Part shown: piece after piece, positions 18,675 through 27,291 of the stretch
How positions within the stretch are numbered: position 1 is the stretch's first letter
Layout: each line of letters starts with the position of its first letter
Source of the DNA: Pseudomonadota bacterium
GTDB lineage: Bacteria; Pseudomonadota; Gammaproteobacteria; Burkholderiales; JAJZQI01
Direction of reading: 5' to 3'
DNA length: 36,338 nt
Assembly (NCBI GenBank): GCA_021851875.1
Contig: JAJZQI010000007.1
Span: forward strand, 91,800-128,137
Notes under the pieces: model-generated
Database searches by the model: none
Told to the model about the DNA's origin: nothing
What the model saw: only the letters and a program-made list of their open reading frames with translations
Program-made: the position numbers and the translations under genes

Positions 18675-20102
18675 ATGCAATGGGAAACCGTGATCGGGCT
18701 GGAAGTGCACGTGCAGCTCAATACCGCATCGAAAATCTTTTCCGCCAGCTCGACGGCTTTCGGCGCTGCGCCGAACACCCAGGCCAGCGCGGTGGACATC
18801 GCCCTGCCGGGCGTGCTGCCGGTGCTCAACCGCGGTGCGGTGGAGCGGGCGATCAAGCTGGGGTTGGCGTTGAACGCGACAATCAATCCGACCTCGATTT
18901 TCGCGCGCAAGAACTACTTCTACCCCGATCTGCCGAAAGGCTATCAGATCAGCCAGTTCGAATTGCCGGTGGTGGAAAAAGGCGCGCTGACGATTCAGGT
19001 GGGTGATGAGGAAAAAACCATCCGTGTGACCCGTGCGCACCTTGAAGAAGATGCCGGCAAGTCGCTGCATGAGGACTTCCACGGTATGACCGGTATCGAT
19101 TTGAACCGCGCCGGCACGCCGCTGCTGGAGGTGGTGTCGGAGCCGGATATGCGCTCCTCCGCCGAGGCCGTGGCCTACGCGAAGACCTTGCATGCGCTGG
19201 TGACTTATCTGGGTATTTGCGACGGCAACATGCAGGAAGGTTCGTTCCGCGTCGATGCCAACGTTTCTGTGCGTCCGGTGGGGCAAAAGGAATTCGGCAC
19301 CCGCCGCGAAATCAAGAACCTCAATTCCTTCCGTTTTTTGCAGCAGGCGATTGATTACGAGGTGCGCTGGCAGATCGAGCAGATTGAGGACGGCCACAAA
19401 ATCCAGCAGGCGACTGTGCTGTTCAACCCGGATACCGGCGAAACCCGCATGATGCGCACCAAGGAAGACGCGCATGACTATCGCTATTTCCCCGATCCGG
19501 ATCTGCTGCCGCTGGCGATTTCGGCTGACTGGATTGAGCGGGTGAAGACAGAGCTGCCGGAGCTGCCGGCGGTGAAGAAGGCCCGTTATATGGATCAGCA
19601 TGGCCTGTCGGCTTACGATGCCGGCCTGCTGTCCGCCAGCCGGGCCATGGCCGATTACTTCGAAGTCATGCTGCCGCAGGTGAATGACGCCAAGCTGTGT
19701 GCCAACTGGTTGACCGGCGAGCTGTCCGCCACCCTCAACCGCGAAGCGCTGGAACTGGCCGACAGCAGGGTGGGCGCCGCATCGCTGGCGGCTTTGCTCG
19801 CGCGCATCAAGGACGGCACCATCTCCGGCAAGATCGCCAAGGAAGTGTTCGCCGCCATGTGGGCGGGCGAGGGTGAAGCCGATGCCATCATCGAGGCCAA
19901 GGGCCTCAAGCAGATGTCCGATTCCGGCGAGTTGGAAAAGATCATCGACGAGGTGCTGGCGGCCAACGCCAAATCGGTTGATGAATTCCGCTCCGGCAAG
20001 GAAAAGGCCTTCAATGCGCTGGTCGGCCAGGTGATGAAAGCCACGCGCGGGAAGGCCAATCCGACTCAGGTGAACGATCTGCTGAAAGCCAAACTGGGCT
20101 GA
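18675..20102 (+). CDS. gatB: Aspartyl/glutamyl-tRNA amidotransferase subunit B
   Basis: GatB binds the misacylated tRNA and activates it with ATP for amidation. The 475-residue protein starts [21 protein letters not shown] and has the kinase-like core with [50 protein letters not shown] and [12 protein letters not shown]. The C-terminal helical and YqeY-like tail (about 330-475) is complete. The operon ends with the hairpin at 20126-20142. Confidence 0.98.
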   Translation: MQWETVIGLEVHVQLNTASKIFSASSTAFGAAPNTQASAVDIALPGVLPVLNRGAVERAIKLGLALNATINPTSIFARKNYFYPDLPKGYQISQFELPVVEKGALTIQVGDEEKTIRVTRAHLEEDAGKSLHEDFHGMTGIDLNRAGTPLLEVVSEPDMRSSAEAVAYAKTLHALVTYLGICDGNMQEGSFRVDANVSVRPVGQKEFGTRREIKNLNSFRFLQQAIDYEVRWQIEQIEDGHKIQQATVLFNPDTGETRMMRTKEDAHDYRYFPDPDLLPLAISADWIERVKTELPELPAVKKARYMDQHGLSAYDAGLLSASRAMADYFEVMLPQVNDAKLCANWLTGELSATLNREALELADSRVGAASLAALLARIKDGTISGKIAKEVFAAMWAGEGEADAIIEAKGLKQMSDSGELEKIIDEVLAANAKSVDEFRSGKEKAFNALVGQVMKATRGKANPTQVNDLLKAKLG

Positions 20103-20119
20103 GCGGGACGTGAGCCACG

Positions 20120-20148
20120 AAAAAAGGGAGCCGCCGGCTCCCTTTTTT
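20120..20148. terminator. Bidirectional intrinsic terminator between gatB and the DUF4124 gene
   Basis: GGGAGCC (20126-20132) and GGCTCCC (20136-20142) form a 7-base-pair GC stem around GCC. It is preceded by six A and followed by six T, so it can stop transcription from either side. It serves the convergent gatB and pyrE-DUF4124 units. Confidence 0.92.
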
Positions 20149-20166
20149 ATTGCGGTTTATCGCAGA

Positions 20167-20784
20167 TTACTTGTTCACCGCTGCTTGGCCCGTCAACTCA
20201 ATGTAGCGTTGCTTATCCTTGTCGTAGCGGGCGCGCATGTCGGTTTTTTCCTTGTTTTTTTGCGCCAGCATGGACTGCAGGTTGCTCATTTCAGTCTGGC
20301 TGTCTTTGATGTCGTTTTGCAGGTCGGAGGGCACAGCCTTGTGTGTCTGGGTGAAGCGGCTGGCCTGCTTGTTGTAGTCATCCAGACGCATCTGCACCGA
20401 CTTCATGCGCGTCTGGATGCTGCCGATGGCCAGGTCGACCTGCTGCAGATTGCGGTCGCGCGTCAGGTCGATTTCCTTCGGGTTGGAGTAGGTGTTCAGC
20501 AGCGCCTGGTCGTGCCGTTTCTGCTCCACGGCGGCCTGTGCGGCCTGTTTCTGTTTGGCGGCGTCTTCTTCCTTGGCCTTCAGTTGTTCCGGCGTGAGCG
20601 GACCGTTGACCTTTTTGATGACCCGGCCGTCGGAGTCCAGTTCCGAGCGCGGGCGGTCGGCATATTGCGGCGGGATCGAATCACCGAAGTGAGTCACGCC
20701 TTTTTCGTCCACCCATTTGTAAATCGTCGCATGCACAGGATTTGCTAGTGCCAGGGCCGCAACCATGAAAAGCAGTTTGCGCAT
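20167..20784 (-). CDS. DUF4124 domain secreted coiled-coil protein
   Basis: The 205-residue protein has a signal peptide (residues 1-19, ending PVHA) followed by the DUF4124 motif IYKWVDEKGVTHFGDSIPPQ (about 21-40). The rest is charged, alanine- and glutamine-rich and predicted to form long coiled coils (about 65-195). DUF4124 proteins are common periplasmic proteins of unknown role in beta- and gammaproteobacteria. It follows pyrE by 24 bases with GAGGAG ahead of the ATG, so it is probably on the pyrE transcript. Confidence 0.87.
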   Translation of the reverse strand: MRKLLFMVAALALANPVHATIYKWVDEKGVTHFGDSIPPQYADRPRSELDSDGRVIKKVNGPLTPEQLKAKEEDAAKQKQAAQAAVEQKRHDQALLNTYSNPKEIDLTRDRNLQQVDLAIGSIQTRMKSVQMRLDDYNKQASRFTQTHKAVPSDLQNDIKDSQTEMSNLQSMLAQKNKEKTDMRARYDKDKQRYIELTGQAAVNK

Positions 20785-20808
20785 TGAATTTGTCTCCTCA
20801 AACTCCGC

Positions 20809-21447
20809 TCAAATTCCGTATTGCTGCCGATAGGCAGCCACTTTGTCCTTGTATTCGCCCAATTGCGGCGTTTGTTTCAAATATTCCAGCAAATCGGCCA
20901 GATTGGCAATGGCAATGACCGGGATGCCGTAATCGGCCATCACTTCCTGCACCGCCGATTTGTCGCCCTGCCCGCGCTCCTGCCGGTCCAGCGCGATGAC
21001 CACGGCGGCCGGCGTGGCGCCCTGCGCGCGGATGATGTCGACCGATTCGCGGATGGACGTGCCGGCGGAAATAACATCGTCGATGATCAGGATGCGGCCC
21101 TTGAGCGGCGCACCGACGATGGTGCCGCCCTCGCCGTGGTCTTTCGCCTCTTTCCTGTTGTAGGAAAACGGCGTATCCCGTCCCATGGCTGACAGCGCCA
21201 CGGCCGCGCTGGCGGCCAGCGGGATGCCTTTGTAAGCGGGGCCGAACAGGCCGTCGAACTCAATATTCGCGGCGAGGATGGCTTTGGCGTAAAATTGGGC
21301 CAGTTGCGCCAGGCTGCCGCCGGTGTTGAACAGGCCGGCGTTGAAGAAATAGGGAGACAGGCGGCCGGCCTTGGTCTTGAATTCGCCAAAACACAGCACG
21401 TGTTGATCGATGGCGAAGCGAATGAAATCCTGCGAAAAATTGGACAT
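20809..21447 (-). CDS. pyrE: Orotate phosphoribosyltransferase
   Basis: PyrE makes orotidine monophosphate from orotate and PRPP in pyrimidine synthesis. The PRPP-binding motif [15 protein letters not shown] (about residues 116-130) and the N-terminal [19 protein letters not shown] are present. I placed the start at the ATG at 21447 ([13 protein letters not shown]), giving 212 residues; a longer open frame in the same phase runs antisense through xth and is not coding. AGGA lies 8 bases upstream. A TATAAT box on the minus strand at 21481-21486 lies within the first codons of the divergent xth gene. Confidence 0.97.
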   Translation of the reverse strand: MSNFSQDFIRFAIDQHVLCFGEFKTKAGRLSPYFFNAGLFNTGGSLAQLAQFYAKAILAANIEFDGLFGPAYKGIPLAASAAVALSAMGRDTPFSYNRKEAKDHGEGGTIVGAPLKGRILIIDDVISAGTSIRESVDIIRAQGATPAAVVIALDRQERGQGDKSAVQEVMADYGIPVIAIANLADLLEYLKQTPQLGEYKDKVAAYRQQYGI

Positions 21448-21474
21448 GGGCAAATCCTGCCTGGAAAGAACAAT

Positions 21475-22254
21475 GTGCGTATTATAACGGCGAATCTGAA
21501 CGGTATCCGCTCGGCCAGCAAAAAGGGCTTTTTCAACTGGCTGGCGGCGCAGGATGCCGATGTGGTCTGCGTGCAGGAACTGAAAGCCCAGCAGCCCGAT
21601 ATGAGCGATGAAATGCTGGCGCCGGATGGTTATAAAGGCTACTTCCATTACGCCGAGAAAAAAGGCTACAGCGGCGTCGGGCTGTATTGCCGGCGCGAAC
21701 CGGACAAGGTGGTCGAAGGCATCGGGCATCCGGGTTTCGATGCCGAGGGGCGCTACGTGCGCGCCGATTTCGGCAATCTCAGCGTGGTGTCGGTCTACGT
21801 GCCGTCCGGTTCCAGTTCGCCCGAGCGGCAACAGGCCAAGTTCGAGTTCATGGATGAGTTCTATCCGCACCTGGCCGAACTGATCGCTGCGGGGCGCGAG
21901 GTGATCATTTGCGGCGACTGGAATATCGCACACCACGAAATCGACCTGAAAAACTGGAAGGGCAACCTGAAAAACTCCGGTTTCCTGCCGGAAGAACGCG
22001 CCTGGCTGACCAAGGTGTTCGGCGAACTGGGCTGGGTCGACGTGTACCGCAGGCTGTATCCGAAAACCGAAGGGGAAGCCTATACCTGGTGGTCCAATCG
22101 CGGGCAGGCCTGGGCCAGGAATGTGGGGTGGCGGATCGACTACCAGATTGCCACGCCGGGCGTGGGCGGGACTGCCCAGTCGGCCAGCGTATACAAGGAC
22201 GAGCGGTTTTCCGATCATGCGCCGTTGCTGGTGAATTACGATCATGCCTTTTGA
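21475..22254 (+). CDS. xth: Exodeoxyribonuclease III
   Basis: ExoIII is the major AP endonuclease and 3' repair enzyme. Motifs in order are [18 protein letters not shown] (metal-binding Glu), [18 protein letters not shown] (Asp and Asn), [15 protein letters not shown] and the C-terminal SDHAPLLV with the catalytic histidine. The start is the GTG at 21475 (VRIITANL), giving the normal 259 residues, with GGAAAG upstream; an in-frame upstream extension would lie inside pyrE. Only 27 bases separate the xth and pyrE start codons. Confidence 0.96.
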   Translation: MRIITANLNGIRSASKKGFFNWLAAQDADVVCVQELKAQQPDMSDEMLAPDGYKGYFHYAEKKGYSGVGLYCRREPDKVVEGIGHPGFDAEGRYVRADFGNLSVVSVYVPSGSSSPERQQAKFEFMDEFYPHLAELIAAGREVIICGDWNIAHHEIDLKNWKGNLKNSGFLPEERAWLTKVFGELGWVDVYRRLYPKTEGEAYTWWSNRGQAWARNVGWRIDYQIATPGVGGTAQSASVYKDERFSDHAPLLVNYDHAF

Positions 22255-22268
22255 TGCGCTGAATTTTT

Positions 22269-22302
22269 GCCTCCCGCCGCCGCTATGCGGCTTAACATTC
22301 GC
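22269..22302 (+). repeat. Short hairpin-bearing element related to the repeat at the right edge
   Basis: After xth, GCCTCCCG (22269-22276) is followed by the hairpin GCCGC-TAT-GCGGC (22279-22291) and TTAACATTCGC. The same blocks, GCCTCCCG, GCCGCTACG and CTTAACATTTGC, occur in that order on the minus strand at 36213-36259. There is no T run, so it is not a normal terminator. It may be a degenerate REP-like element. Confidence 0.45.
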
Positions 22303-22337
22303 GCTGCTCGTGGATTATTCCCAAACATGATAAATTC

Positions 22338-23711
22338 ATGAAACCGATGACCTATCCTTGGCTCAATGCGCTCAAGGTCTACACCCATCCGCGGGTGATC
22401 GGCATGCTGTTCCTCGGCTTTTCCTCCGGCTTACCCTTGCTGTTGGTGCTGGGCACGCTGTCGTTCTGGCTGCGCGAGGCCGGTGTCGACCGTTCGACCA
22501 TCGGGCACTTGTCCTGGATCGGCTTGGCCTACGGCTTCAAATGGGTGTGGGCGCCGCTGGTGGACAGTCTGAAGTTGCCGTTGTTGCACCGCTGGCTGGG
22601 GCGGCGGCGGTCCTGGCTGTTTCTGGCGCAAATGGCGATCGTGTTCGGCTTGTGGAATCTGGCGCAGGTCGATCCGGCGCAGGATCTGGACAAGCTGGTG
22701 CAGTTTGCCCTGCTGGTGGCTTTTGCCTCGGCCACGCAGGATATCGCCATGGATGCCTATCGTATCGAAGCGGTCGAGGTGGAGAAACAGGGCGCCATGG
22801 CAGCCACTTACCAGGCGGGTTACCGCATTGCCATGATCACCGCCGGTGCCGGCGCGCTGTGGATTGCCGCGGCGGCGGACGGCAGCGTGGAGGGTTATCA
22901 GCAGTCTTCCTGGCAGATGGCCTATACGGTCATGGCCCTGCTGATGGCGGTGGGTTGGCTGACCACCCTGTTGATACGTGAGCCGGCCGCTTCGGCGGAC
23001 AGACCGCTGGAGACGGAAGAACGCCGGGTCGAGCATGCACTGGCGGATCGGTTGGGGACCGGTCGCCGGGTGCGTCTGATGGCATGGCTCGATACGGCCA
23101 TCATCAACCCCTTTGTGGATTTTTTCCGGCGCTACGGCTGGCAGGCGCTGGTGTTGCTGGCGCTCATCGCCATTTACCGCATTTCCGATGTGGTGATGGG
23201 GGTGATGAGCAACCCGTTTTATGTCGACATGGGTTTTACCAAGGACGAGGTGGCGACTGTCTCCAAGGTCTACGGCGTGATCATGACCATCGTCGGGGCG
23301 ACCGTCGGCGGTGTGCTGACGGCGCGCTGGGGCGTGATGCGCACCTTGTTCTGGGGCGCGGTGCTGTCGGCCGCTACCAATCTGCTGTTTGTCTGGCTGG
23401 CCGGTGTCGGACACAATGTCAACGCGCTGATTTTTACCGTGTCGGCCGATAATCTGTCCGCCGGCATTGCCTCCAGCGCTTTTGTCGCCTTTTTGTCCGG
23501 CTTGACCAACCGGGCCTATTCGGCCACCCAGTACGCCCTGTTCAGTTCGGTCATGCTGCTGCTGCCCAAGTTCATCGCCGGGTTTTCCGGCGATTTCGTC
23601 GACGCTTACGGCTATGCCAACTTTTTTACCTTTACCGCACTGATCGGACTGCCGGTGCTGCTGCTGGTCTGGCTGGCGGGGCGGGGGTTCGGGGAGAAGT
23701 CGGATGACTGA
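22338..23711 (+). CDS. ampG: AmpG-type muropeptide permease (MFS)
   Basis: The 457-residue inner-membrane protein has twelve or more hydrophobic segments and AmpG signatures: MLFLGFSSGLPLLLVLGTLSFWL, the loop WIGLAYGFKWVWAPLVDS, FASATQDIAMDAYRIE and FYVDMGFTKDEVATVSKVYG. AmpG imports GlcNAc-anhydroMurNAc peptides released by wall turnover, which feeds the recycling ligase Mpl encoded at 28374-29726. The start region has no strong ribosome binding site; the ATG at 22347 is an alternative. The gene overlaps the next membrane protein by 8 bases. Confidence 0.93.
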   Translation: MKPMTYPWLNALKVYTHPRVIGMLFLGFSSGLPLLLVLGTLSFWLREAGVDRSTIGHLSWIGLAYGFKWVWAPLVDSLKLPLLHRWLGRRRSWLFLAQMAIVFGLWNLAQVDPAQDLDKLVQFALLVAFASATQDIAMDAYRIEAVEVEKQGAMAATYQAGYRIAMITAGAGALWIAAAADGSVEGYQQSSWQMAYTVMALLMAVGWLTTLLIREPAASADRPLETEERRVEHALADRLGTGRRVRLMAWLDTAIINPFVDFFRRYGWQALVLLALIAIYRISDVVMGVMSNPFYVDMGFTKDEVATVSKVYGVIMTIVGATVGGVLTARWGVMRTLFWGAVLSAATNLLFVWLAGVGHNVNALIFTVSADNLSAGIASSAFVAFLSGLTNRAYSATQYALFSSVMLLLPKFIAGFSGDFVDAYGYANFFTFTALIGLPVLLLVWLAGRGFGEKSDD

Positions 23712-24363
23712 CGGCAGTCTGCTGGCGATCTTTCTCGTTGGCCTGCTGGGCGGTGTGCACTGTCTCGGCATGTGCGGCGGCATCGTCGCGGCCGTTAGCG
23801 GTTCGATGCCGGCGGAGCGCCGCATGGGCTTGCAGTTGGCCTACAATGCCGGCCGTATCACCAGCTATACCATCGCCGGACTGCTGGCCGGGGCGATCGG
23901 CGCCAGCAGTATCTGGCTGGAGGGTTTTTTCCCGGCGCAAAAAATGCTGTATCTTCTGGCGAACCTGATGCTGGTAGTGCTGGGCTTGTATCTGGCCGGT
24001 ATCTGGCAGGGGGTGTTGTGGCTGGAGCGTCTGGGCAGCCATTTGTGGCGGCATATGCAGCCGCTGGCCAAGGGTTTCTTTCCCGTGACCAATGCGTCGC
24101 GGGCATTCGTTGTGGGAGCCGTATGGGGCTGGCTGCCGTGCGGACTGGTTTACAGCGTGCTGGTAACGGCGCTCGCCAGCGGCCATGCGCTGGACGGCGC
24201 ACGCGTCATGCTGGTGTTCGGTCTGGGTACGCTGCCCAATCTGATGGCCATGGGCCTGCTGGCGGCCGGTTTGCAAAAACTGCGGCAGCAAAAGCAAACC
24301 CGCCTGCTGGCGGGTTTGCTGGTGGGCGCCTACGGCCTGTGGGGCCTGTCGCATCTTATTTGA
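23704..24363 (+). CDS. TauE/SafE-like (DsbD transmembrane-like) membrane protein with CxxxC
   Basis: This 219-residue protein has six membrane helices. The first carries GGVHCLGMCGGIVAAVSG (a CxxxC pair, about residues 19-23) and a central one carries VWGWLPCGLVYSVL. This is the pattern of the sulfite exporter TauE/SafE group related to the DsbD/CcdA core, members of which are often linked to copper or thiol handling for cytochrome oxidase assembly. No oxidase genes are nearby, so the substrate is open. GGGGAG precedes the ATG inside the ampG end. The 3' end overlaps the convergent DUF4426 gene by 8 bases. Confidence 0.82.
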   Translation: MTDGSLLAIFLVGLLGGVHCLGMCGGIVAAVSGSMPAERRMGLQLAYNAGRITSYTIAGLLAGAIGASSIWLEGFFPAQKMLYLLANLMLVVLGLYLAGIWQGVLWLERLGSHLWRHMQPLAKGFFPVTNASRAFVVGAVWGWLPCGLVYSVLVTALASGHALDGARVMLVFGLGTLPNLMAMGLLAAGLQKLRQQKQTRLLAGLLVGAYGLWGLSHLI

Positions 24364-24796
24364 AGAACTGTTGGCTGAACTCGGTTTTGAGCGTGTGCTT
24401 CGTGCCTTCAGGCACGGCATCGACGGTGATCCTGAGCGTGTCCGGCGGCGCTACGCGGAATTGGCCGATGTAGTACACGGCAGAGCCTTCCTGAATTTCC
24501 TTCATGTCGATCGAGATCAGCTGGCCCGGCAGGGTGACGGCGCTGGCGTTCAGCTTGGCCTTGACCGGCGTGCCCATGCCGCCCAGCGGGTTGCTCTTCA
24601 GCACGGAAATGGTCAACAGGCCGCGTGTCTGGCTGCGTTCGATGTTGTAGACCTTGGCGACTTCCGGCGCGAGGTCGCTGGTCGGCATGGCGTTGTAGTG
24701 CACTTCATAGCCGGCGAACTTCTGCGACTGCTCGGCCATCGCCGGGGCAGCCGGCAACAGGCCGAGCAGCAGAGCGGCAATAAGCAGACGTTTCAT
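24356..24796 (-). CDS. DUF4426 family periplasmic protein
   Basis: The 146-residue protein has a signal peptide (residues 1-21, ending APAMA). It then shows the DUF4426 pattern: F-GYEVHYNAMPTSDLAPEVAKVYNIERSQ (about 27-56) and SVLKSNPLGGMGTPVKAKLN. The role is unknown; the gene typically sits beside metW-metX in gammaproteobacteria such as Pseudomonas, as it does here. AAGGAGGG precedes the ATG. It appears to have its own promoter (24832-24859), so the link to methionine genes may be positional rather than strictly operonic. Confidence 0.9.
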   Translation of the reverse strand: MKRLLIAALLLGLLPAAPAMAEQSQKFAGYEVHYNAMPTSDLAPEVAKVYNIERSQTRGLLTISVLKSNPLGGMGTPVKAKLNASAVTLPGQLISIDMKEIQEGSAVYYIGQFRVAPPDTLRITVDAVPEGTKHTLKTEFSQQFFK

Positions 24797-24831
24797 GATG
24801 CCCTCCTTCTCTGGCGTTATTGTGTATTACT

Positions 24832-24859
24832 ACTATAGTCCGCCGGGAAGGTAATGCAA
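24832..24859 (-). promoter_or_regulatory. Candidate promoter of the DUF4426 gene
   Basis: On the minus strand, TTGCAT (24854-24859) and TATAGT (24832-24837) are separated by 16 bases. The site lies in the 71-base gap after metW, about 30 bases before the expected ribosome binding site of the DUF4426 gene. Confidence 0.5.
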
Positions 24860-24867
24860 AACCTGAA

Positions 24868-25461
24868 TCAGCCGAGTTTTTCGAAGCGGTAAACCGCCAG
24901 GCTGCCGAGCAGGTTGGGGGCGAAACCGATGGTCTGTCTGCCCGTCATGACGACCCGTTCGATGATGCGGATACCGCGGCTGCTGCAGAATTCCTCGAAA
25001 TCGTTGAGCGTGCACAGGTGCACGTTGGGCGTGTCGAACCACTGATACGGCAGCGAGCGGGAAACCGGCATGCGGCCAGCGATAACTTGCATGCGGTGGC
25101 GCCAGTAGCCGAAATTGGGGAAGGTGACGATGCCTTCGCGGCCCACGCGCAGCATTTCGGCCATGATGCTGTCGACGTTGCGCATGGTTTGCAGCGTGTG
25201 CGACAGGATCACGTAGTCGAATGAACCGGATTCGAAGGCCGACAGGCCGGCTTCCAGATCGGTCTGGATGACGTTGACGCCGTTCTGCACACAGGCCAGC
25301 ACGCTGTCGTCGCTGATTTCCACGCCGTAGCCGCGAATCTGCCGGTGTTGCTGCAGATGATTGAGCAGGGCGCCGTCGCCGCAGCCCAGGTCGAGCACGC
25401 GGCTGCTGGATTTGATGCGGTCGGCGATAAGGGCGAATTCGGGGCGGATGCTCGGGCTCAT
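24868..25461 (-). CDS. metW: MetW, methyltransferase-like partner of MetX
   Basis: The 197-residue protein has a class I SAM-binding core: [17 protein letters not shown] (motif I, about residues 18-34), [13 protein letters not shown] and [18 protein letters not shown]. Further signatures are [14 protein letters not shown] and [23 protein letters not shown]. MetW accompanies MetX and is needed for full acyltransferase activity in some bacteria. Its start overlaps the metX stop by 4 bases, so the two are made together. Confidence 0.95.
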   Translation of the reverse strand: MSPSIRPEFALIADRIKSSSRVLDLGCGDGALLNHLQQHRQIRGYGVEISDDSVLACVQNGVNVIQTDLEAGLSAFESGSFDYVILSHTLQTMRNVDSIMAEMLRVGREGIVTFPNFGYWRHRMQVIAGRMPVSRSLPYQWFDTPNVHLCTLNDFEEFCSSRGIRIIERVVMTGRQTIGFAPNLLGSLAVYRFEKLG

Positions 25462-26588
25462 ACGGTCACCTTGTCCATGTAGGCGCGCACCAGGCCGTGA
25501 TAATACGGTTCGACCATCAAAAAGGCGTCATGCCCGTGGCTGGAGGTCACCTCGGCGTAGCTGACGGGACGCTGGTTGTCGAGCAGCGCCTTGACGATTT
25601 CCTTCGAGCGTTCCGGCGAAAAACGCCAGTCGGTGGTGAAGGAGACGACCAGAAATTCCGCCCGTGCCGGTTTCAGCGCAAGACTCAAGTCGCCGTGCTC
25701 GTGGTGGTGGGTCGGGTCGAAATAATCCAGCGCCTTGGTCATCAGCAGGTAGGTGTTGGCGTCGAAACTCTCGGCAAACTTGTCGCCCTGGTAGCGCAGG
25801 TAGGATTCGATCTCGAATTCCACGTCGTAGCCGTAGTTGAACGCGCCGTGACGCAAAATGCGGCCGAATTTGCTGCCCATCACATCGTCCGACAGGTAGG
25901 TGATGTGCCCCAGCATGCGTGCCAGACGCAGACCACGTTTCGGGGTGGTGTCGTGGGCGTAATAGTCGCCGCCGTAAAAATCCGGATCGGTCAGAATGGC
26001 TTGCCGCGCGACGTCGTTAAAAGCGATGTTCTGCGCCGTCAGCTTGGGCGCGGCGGCGATCACCAACGCATGGCGCACACGCTCGGGATATTGGATGGTC
26101 CACTGCAATGCCTGCATGCCGCCCAGGCTGCCGCCCACCACGGCGGCAAATTGCCGGATGCCGAGTGTGTCGGCCAGACGGGCCTGGCTGGTCACCCAGT
26201 CTTCCACTGTCACCAGCGGAAAACGGGCGCCATAGGGTTTGCCGCTGGCAGGGTCGATGCTCGATGGGCCGGTCGAGCCATGGCAGCCGCCGAGGTTGTT
26301 GAGGCCGATGACAAAAAAACGATTGGTGTCGATCGGCTTGCCGGGGCCGACCATGTTGTCCCACCAGCCGGCCCGCTTGTCGTTTTCGCTGTAGCGCCCG
26401 GCGATATGGTGATTGCCCGACAGGGCATGGCAGATGAGAATGGCATTGCTGCGGTCGGCATTCAGCTTGCCGTAGGTTTCGTAGACCAGGTCGTGCGCGG
26501 GCATGACCGTGCCGCTTTTGAGCGTGAGCGGGGTGTCGAAGTGGGCGGTCTGGGGGGCGACAATCCCTACGGATGCGGCGTCGAGCAT
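25458..26588 (-). CDS. metX: Homoserine O-acyltransferase (probably succinyl-specific in this lineage)
   Basis: MetX acylates homoserine, the first committed step to methionine. The 376-residue alpha/beta hydrolase has the nucleophile elbow [14 protein letters not shown] (Ser near residue 144), the acid region [11 protein letters not shown] and the catalytic histidine in [18 protein letters not shown]. The start [21 protein letters not shown] agrees with betaproteobacterial MetX. Betaproteobacterial enzymes are often succinyltransferases (MetXS); I cannot decide acyl specificity by reading. A TATAAT box (minus strand, 26628-26633) lies inside the divergent gene. Confidence 0.95.
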   Translation of the reverse strand: MLDAASVGIVAPQTAHFDTPLTLKSGTVMPAHDLVYETYGKLNADRSNAILICHALSGNHHIAGRYSENDKRAGWWDNMVGPGKPIDTNRFFVIGLNNLGGCHGSTGPSSIDPASGKPYGARFPLVTVEDWVTSQARLADTLGIRQFAAVVGGSLGGMQALQWTIQYPERVRHALVIAAAPKLTAQNIAFNDVARQAILTDPDFYGGDYYAHDTTPKRGLRLARMLGHITYLSDDVMGSKFGRILRHGAFNYGYDVEFEIESYLRYQGDKFAESFDANTYLLMTKALDYFDPTHHHEHGDLSLALKPARAEFLVVSFTTDWRFSPERSKEIVKALLDNQRPVSYAEVTSSHGHDAFLMVEPYYHGLVRAYMDKVTV

Positions 26589-26633
26589 GTTGAGCGTATC
26601 GTATATAATAAAGCCATGATTCGTCGCATTATA
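26589..26633. promoter_or_regulatory. Overlapping divergent promoters of metX and the 158-residue gene
   Basis: The start codons of the two genes are 27 bases apart. On the plus strand a TATAAT box (26604-26609) would start transcription at or next to the ATG at 26616, suggesting a leaderless message. On the minus strand a TATAAT box (26628-26633) would give metX a leader of about 33 bases. Neither has a clear -35. Confidence 0.45.
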
Positions 26634-27092
26634 GCCTTATTTGGGCCCAAGCCCACAGTACTGCGTGACCGTTTCCTGCAGCGTTTCGACGGTCGCATGA
26701 TCATCATGCACGAGGGGCTCAGCATCGGCTGGGTCAGCGAACTGCTGAAGGAGGCGGGCGGGGGCGGGATATTCCGTTTCGACGTGCGCCAGTCGTCCGG
26801 CAGTCGGCCGCCGCCGATCGAATGGCTGGCGCACCGCTGGGTGGCGCAACAGAATCTGCCCTTGCCGCTGTTGCTGCGTGTGCAGGGCGATGAGCTGCAG
26901 TTGCGTCATCTGACCCGCCACGGCAGTCCCGTGCACCCGTCTGAAATCAACTGGATGCTGCCGGAGATGGATGCGGGCCGCGTGCACTTGTATTTGCGCC
27001 GCTCCGGCGAGGGGTTTCTGCCGGAGCGGGGGATTCCCGTTTCCGATAACGCCGTGCGTTTCGAGGTGGATGGCGAATATTTTGATCTGTGA
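26616..27092 (+). CDS. Uncharacterised 158-residue protein divergent from metX
   Basis: I do not recognise the family. The product starts [20 protein letters not shown] and is soluble, rich in Arg, Leu and Pro, with a possible beta-rich middle ([20 protein letters not shown]) and an end [11 protein letters not shown]. There is no signal peptide, membrane segment or known motif. A longer frame in the same phase starts at 25497 but lies antisense to metX and is not credible. The start at 26616 has no ribosome binding site; a TATAAT box 7 bases upstream suggests a leaderless transcript. Composition matches the surroundings. The C-terminus is followed by the AT-rich leader of the DUF599 gene. Confidence 0.65.
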   Translation: MIRRIIALFGPKPTVLRDRFLQRFDGRMIIMHEGLSIGWVSELLKEAGGGGIFRFDVRQSSGSRPPPIEWLAHRWVAQQNLPLPLLLRVQGDELQLRHLTRHGSPVHPSEINWMLPEMDAGRVHLYLRRSGEGFLPERGIPVSDNAVRFEVDGEYFDL

Positions 27093-27195
27093 GAAATAAT
27101 TTGTGAACTTTTGTATCATATTAACGTCATTTTAATTTGGGGGCGCGTATTCTTTCCCCATAAACAGTGGCAAGCGGTAACGTTGATCCTCAGTG

Positions 27196-27280
27196 GTTCA
27201 GAATGCGGCTGAACGCCATTCCTGGCCGGTCTTTAATGTGGCGGCAGCTGATTTCTGCCGACTGACCCAGTTGATATCAA
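27196..27280 (+). promoter_or_regulatory. Structured leader in front of the DUF599 gene
   Basis: The 199-base gap before DUF599 opens with an AT-rich stretch (27093-27145). It then contains hairpin GTTCAG-7-CTGAAC (27196-27214), hairpin CGGCAG-7-CTGCCG (27242-27260) and the palindrome TTGATATCAA (27271-27280) just before the ribosome binding site. The two hairpins share stem and loop size. It matches no riboswitch I know. Confidence 0.3.
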
Positions 27281-27291
27281 GAAAGGTTTAT

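Noticed and set aside
21448-22245. Upstream extension that would make pyrE 478 residues long
   Set aside because: The added 266 codons are antisense to xth, while the normal PyrE start [13 protein letters not shown] at 21447 has a ribosome binding site.
22431-23825. 464-residue minus-strand frame opposite ampG
   Set aside because: It is a shadow of ampG, rich in Arg, Gln and His, with no domain.
25497-26615. Upstream extension of the 158-residue gene to 531 residues
   Set aside because: The extension is entirely antisense to metX.
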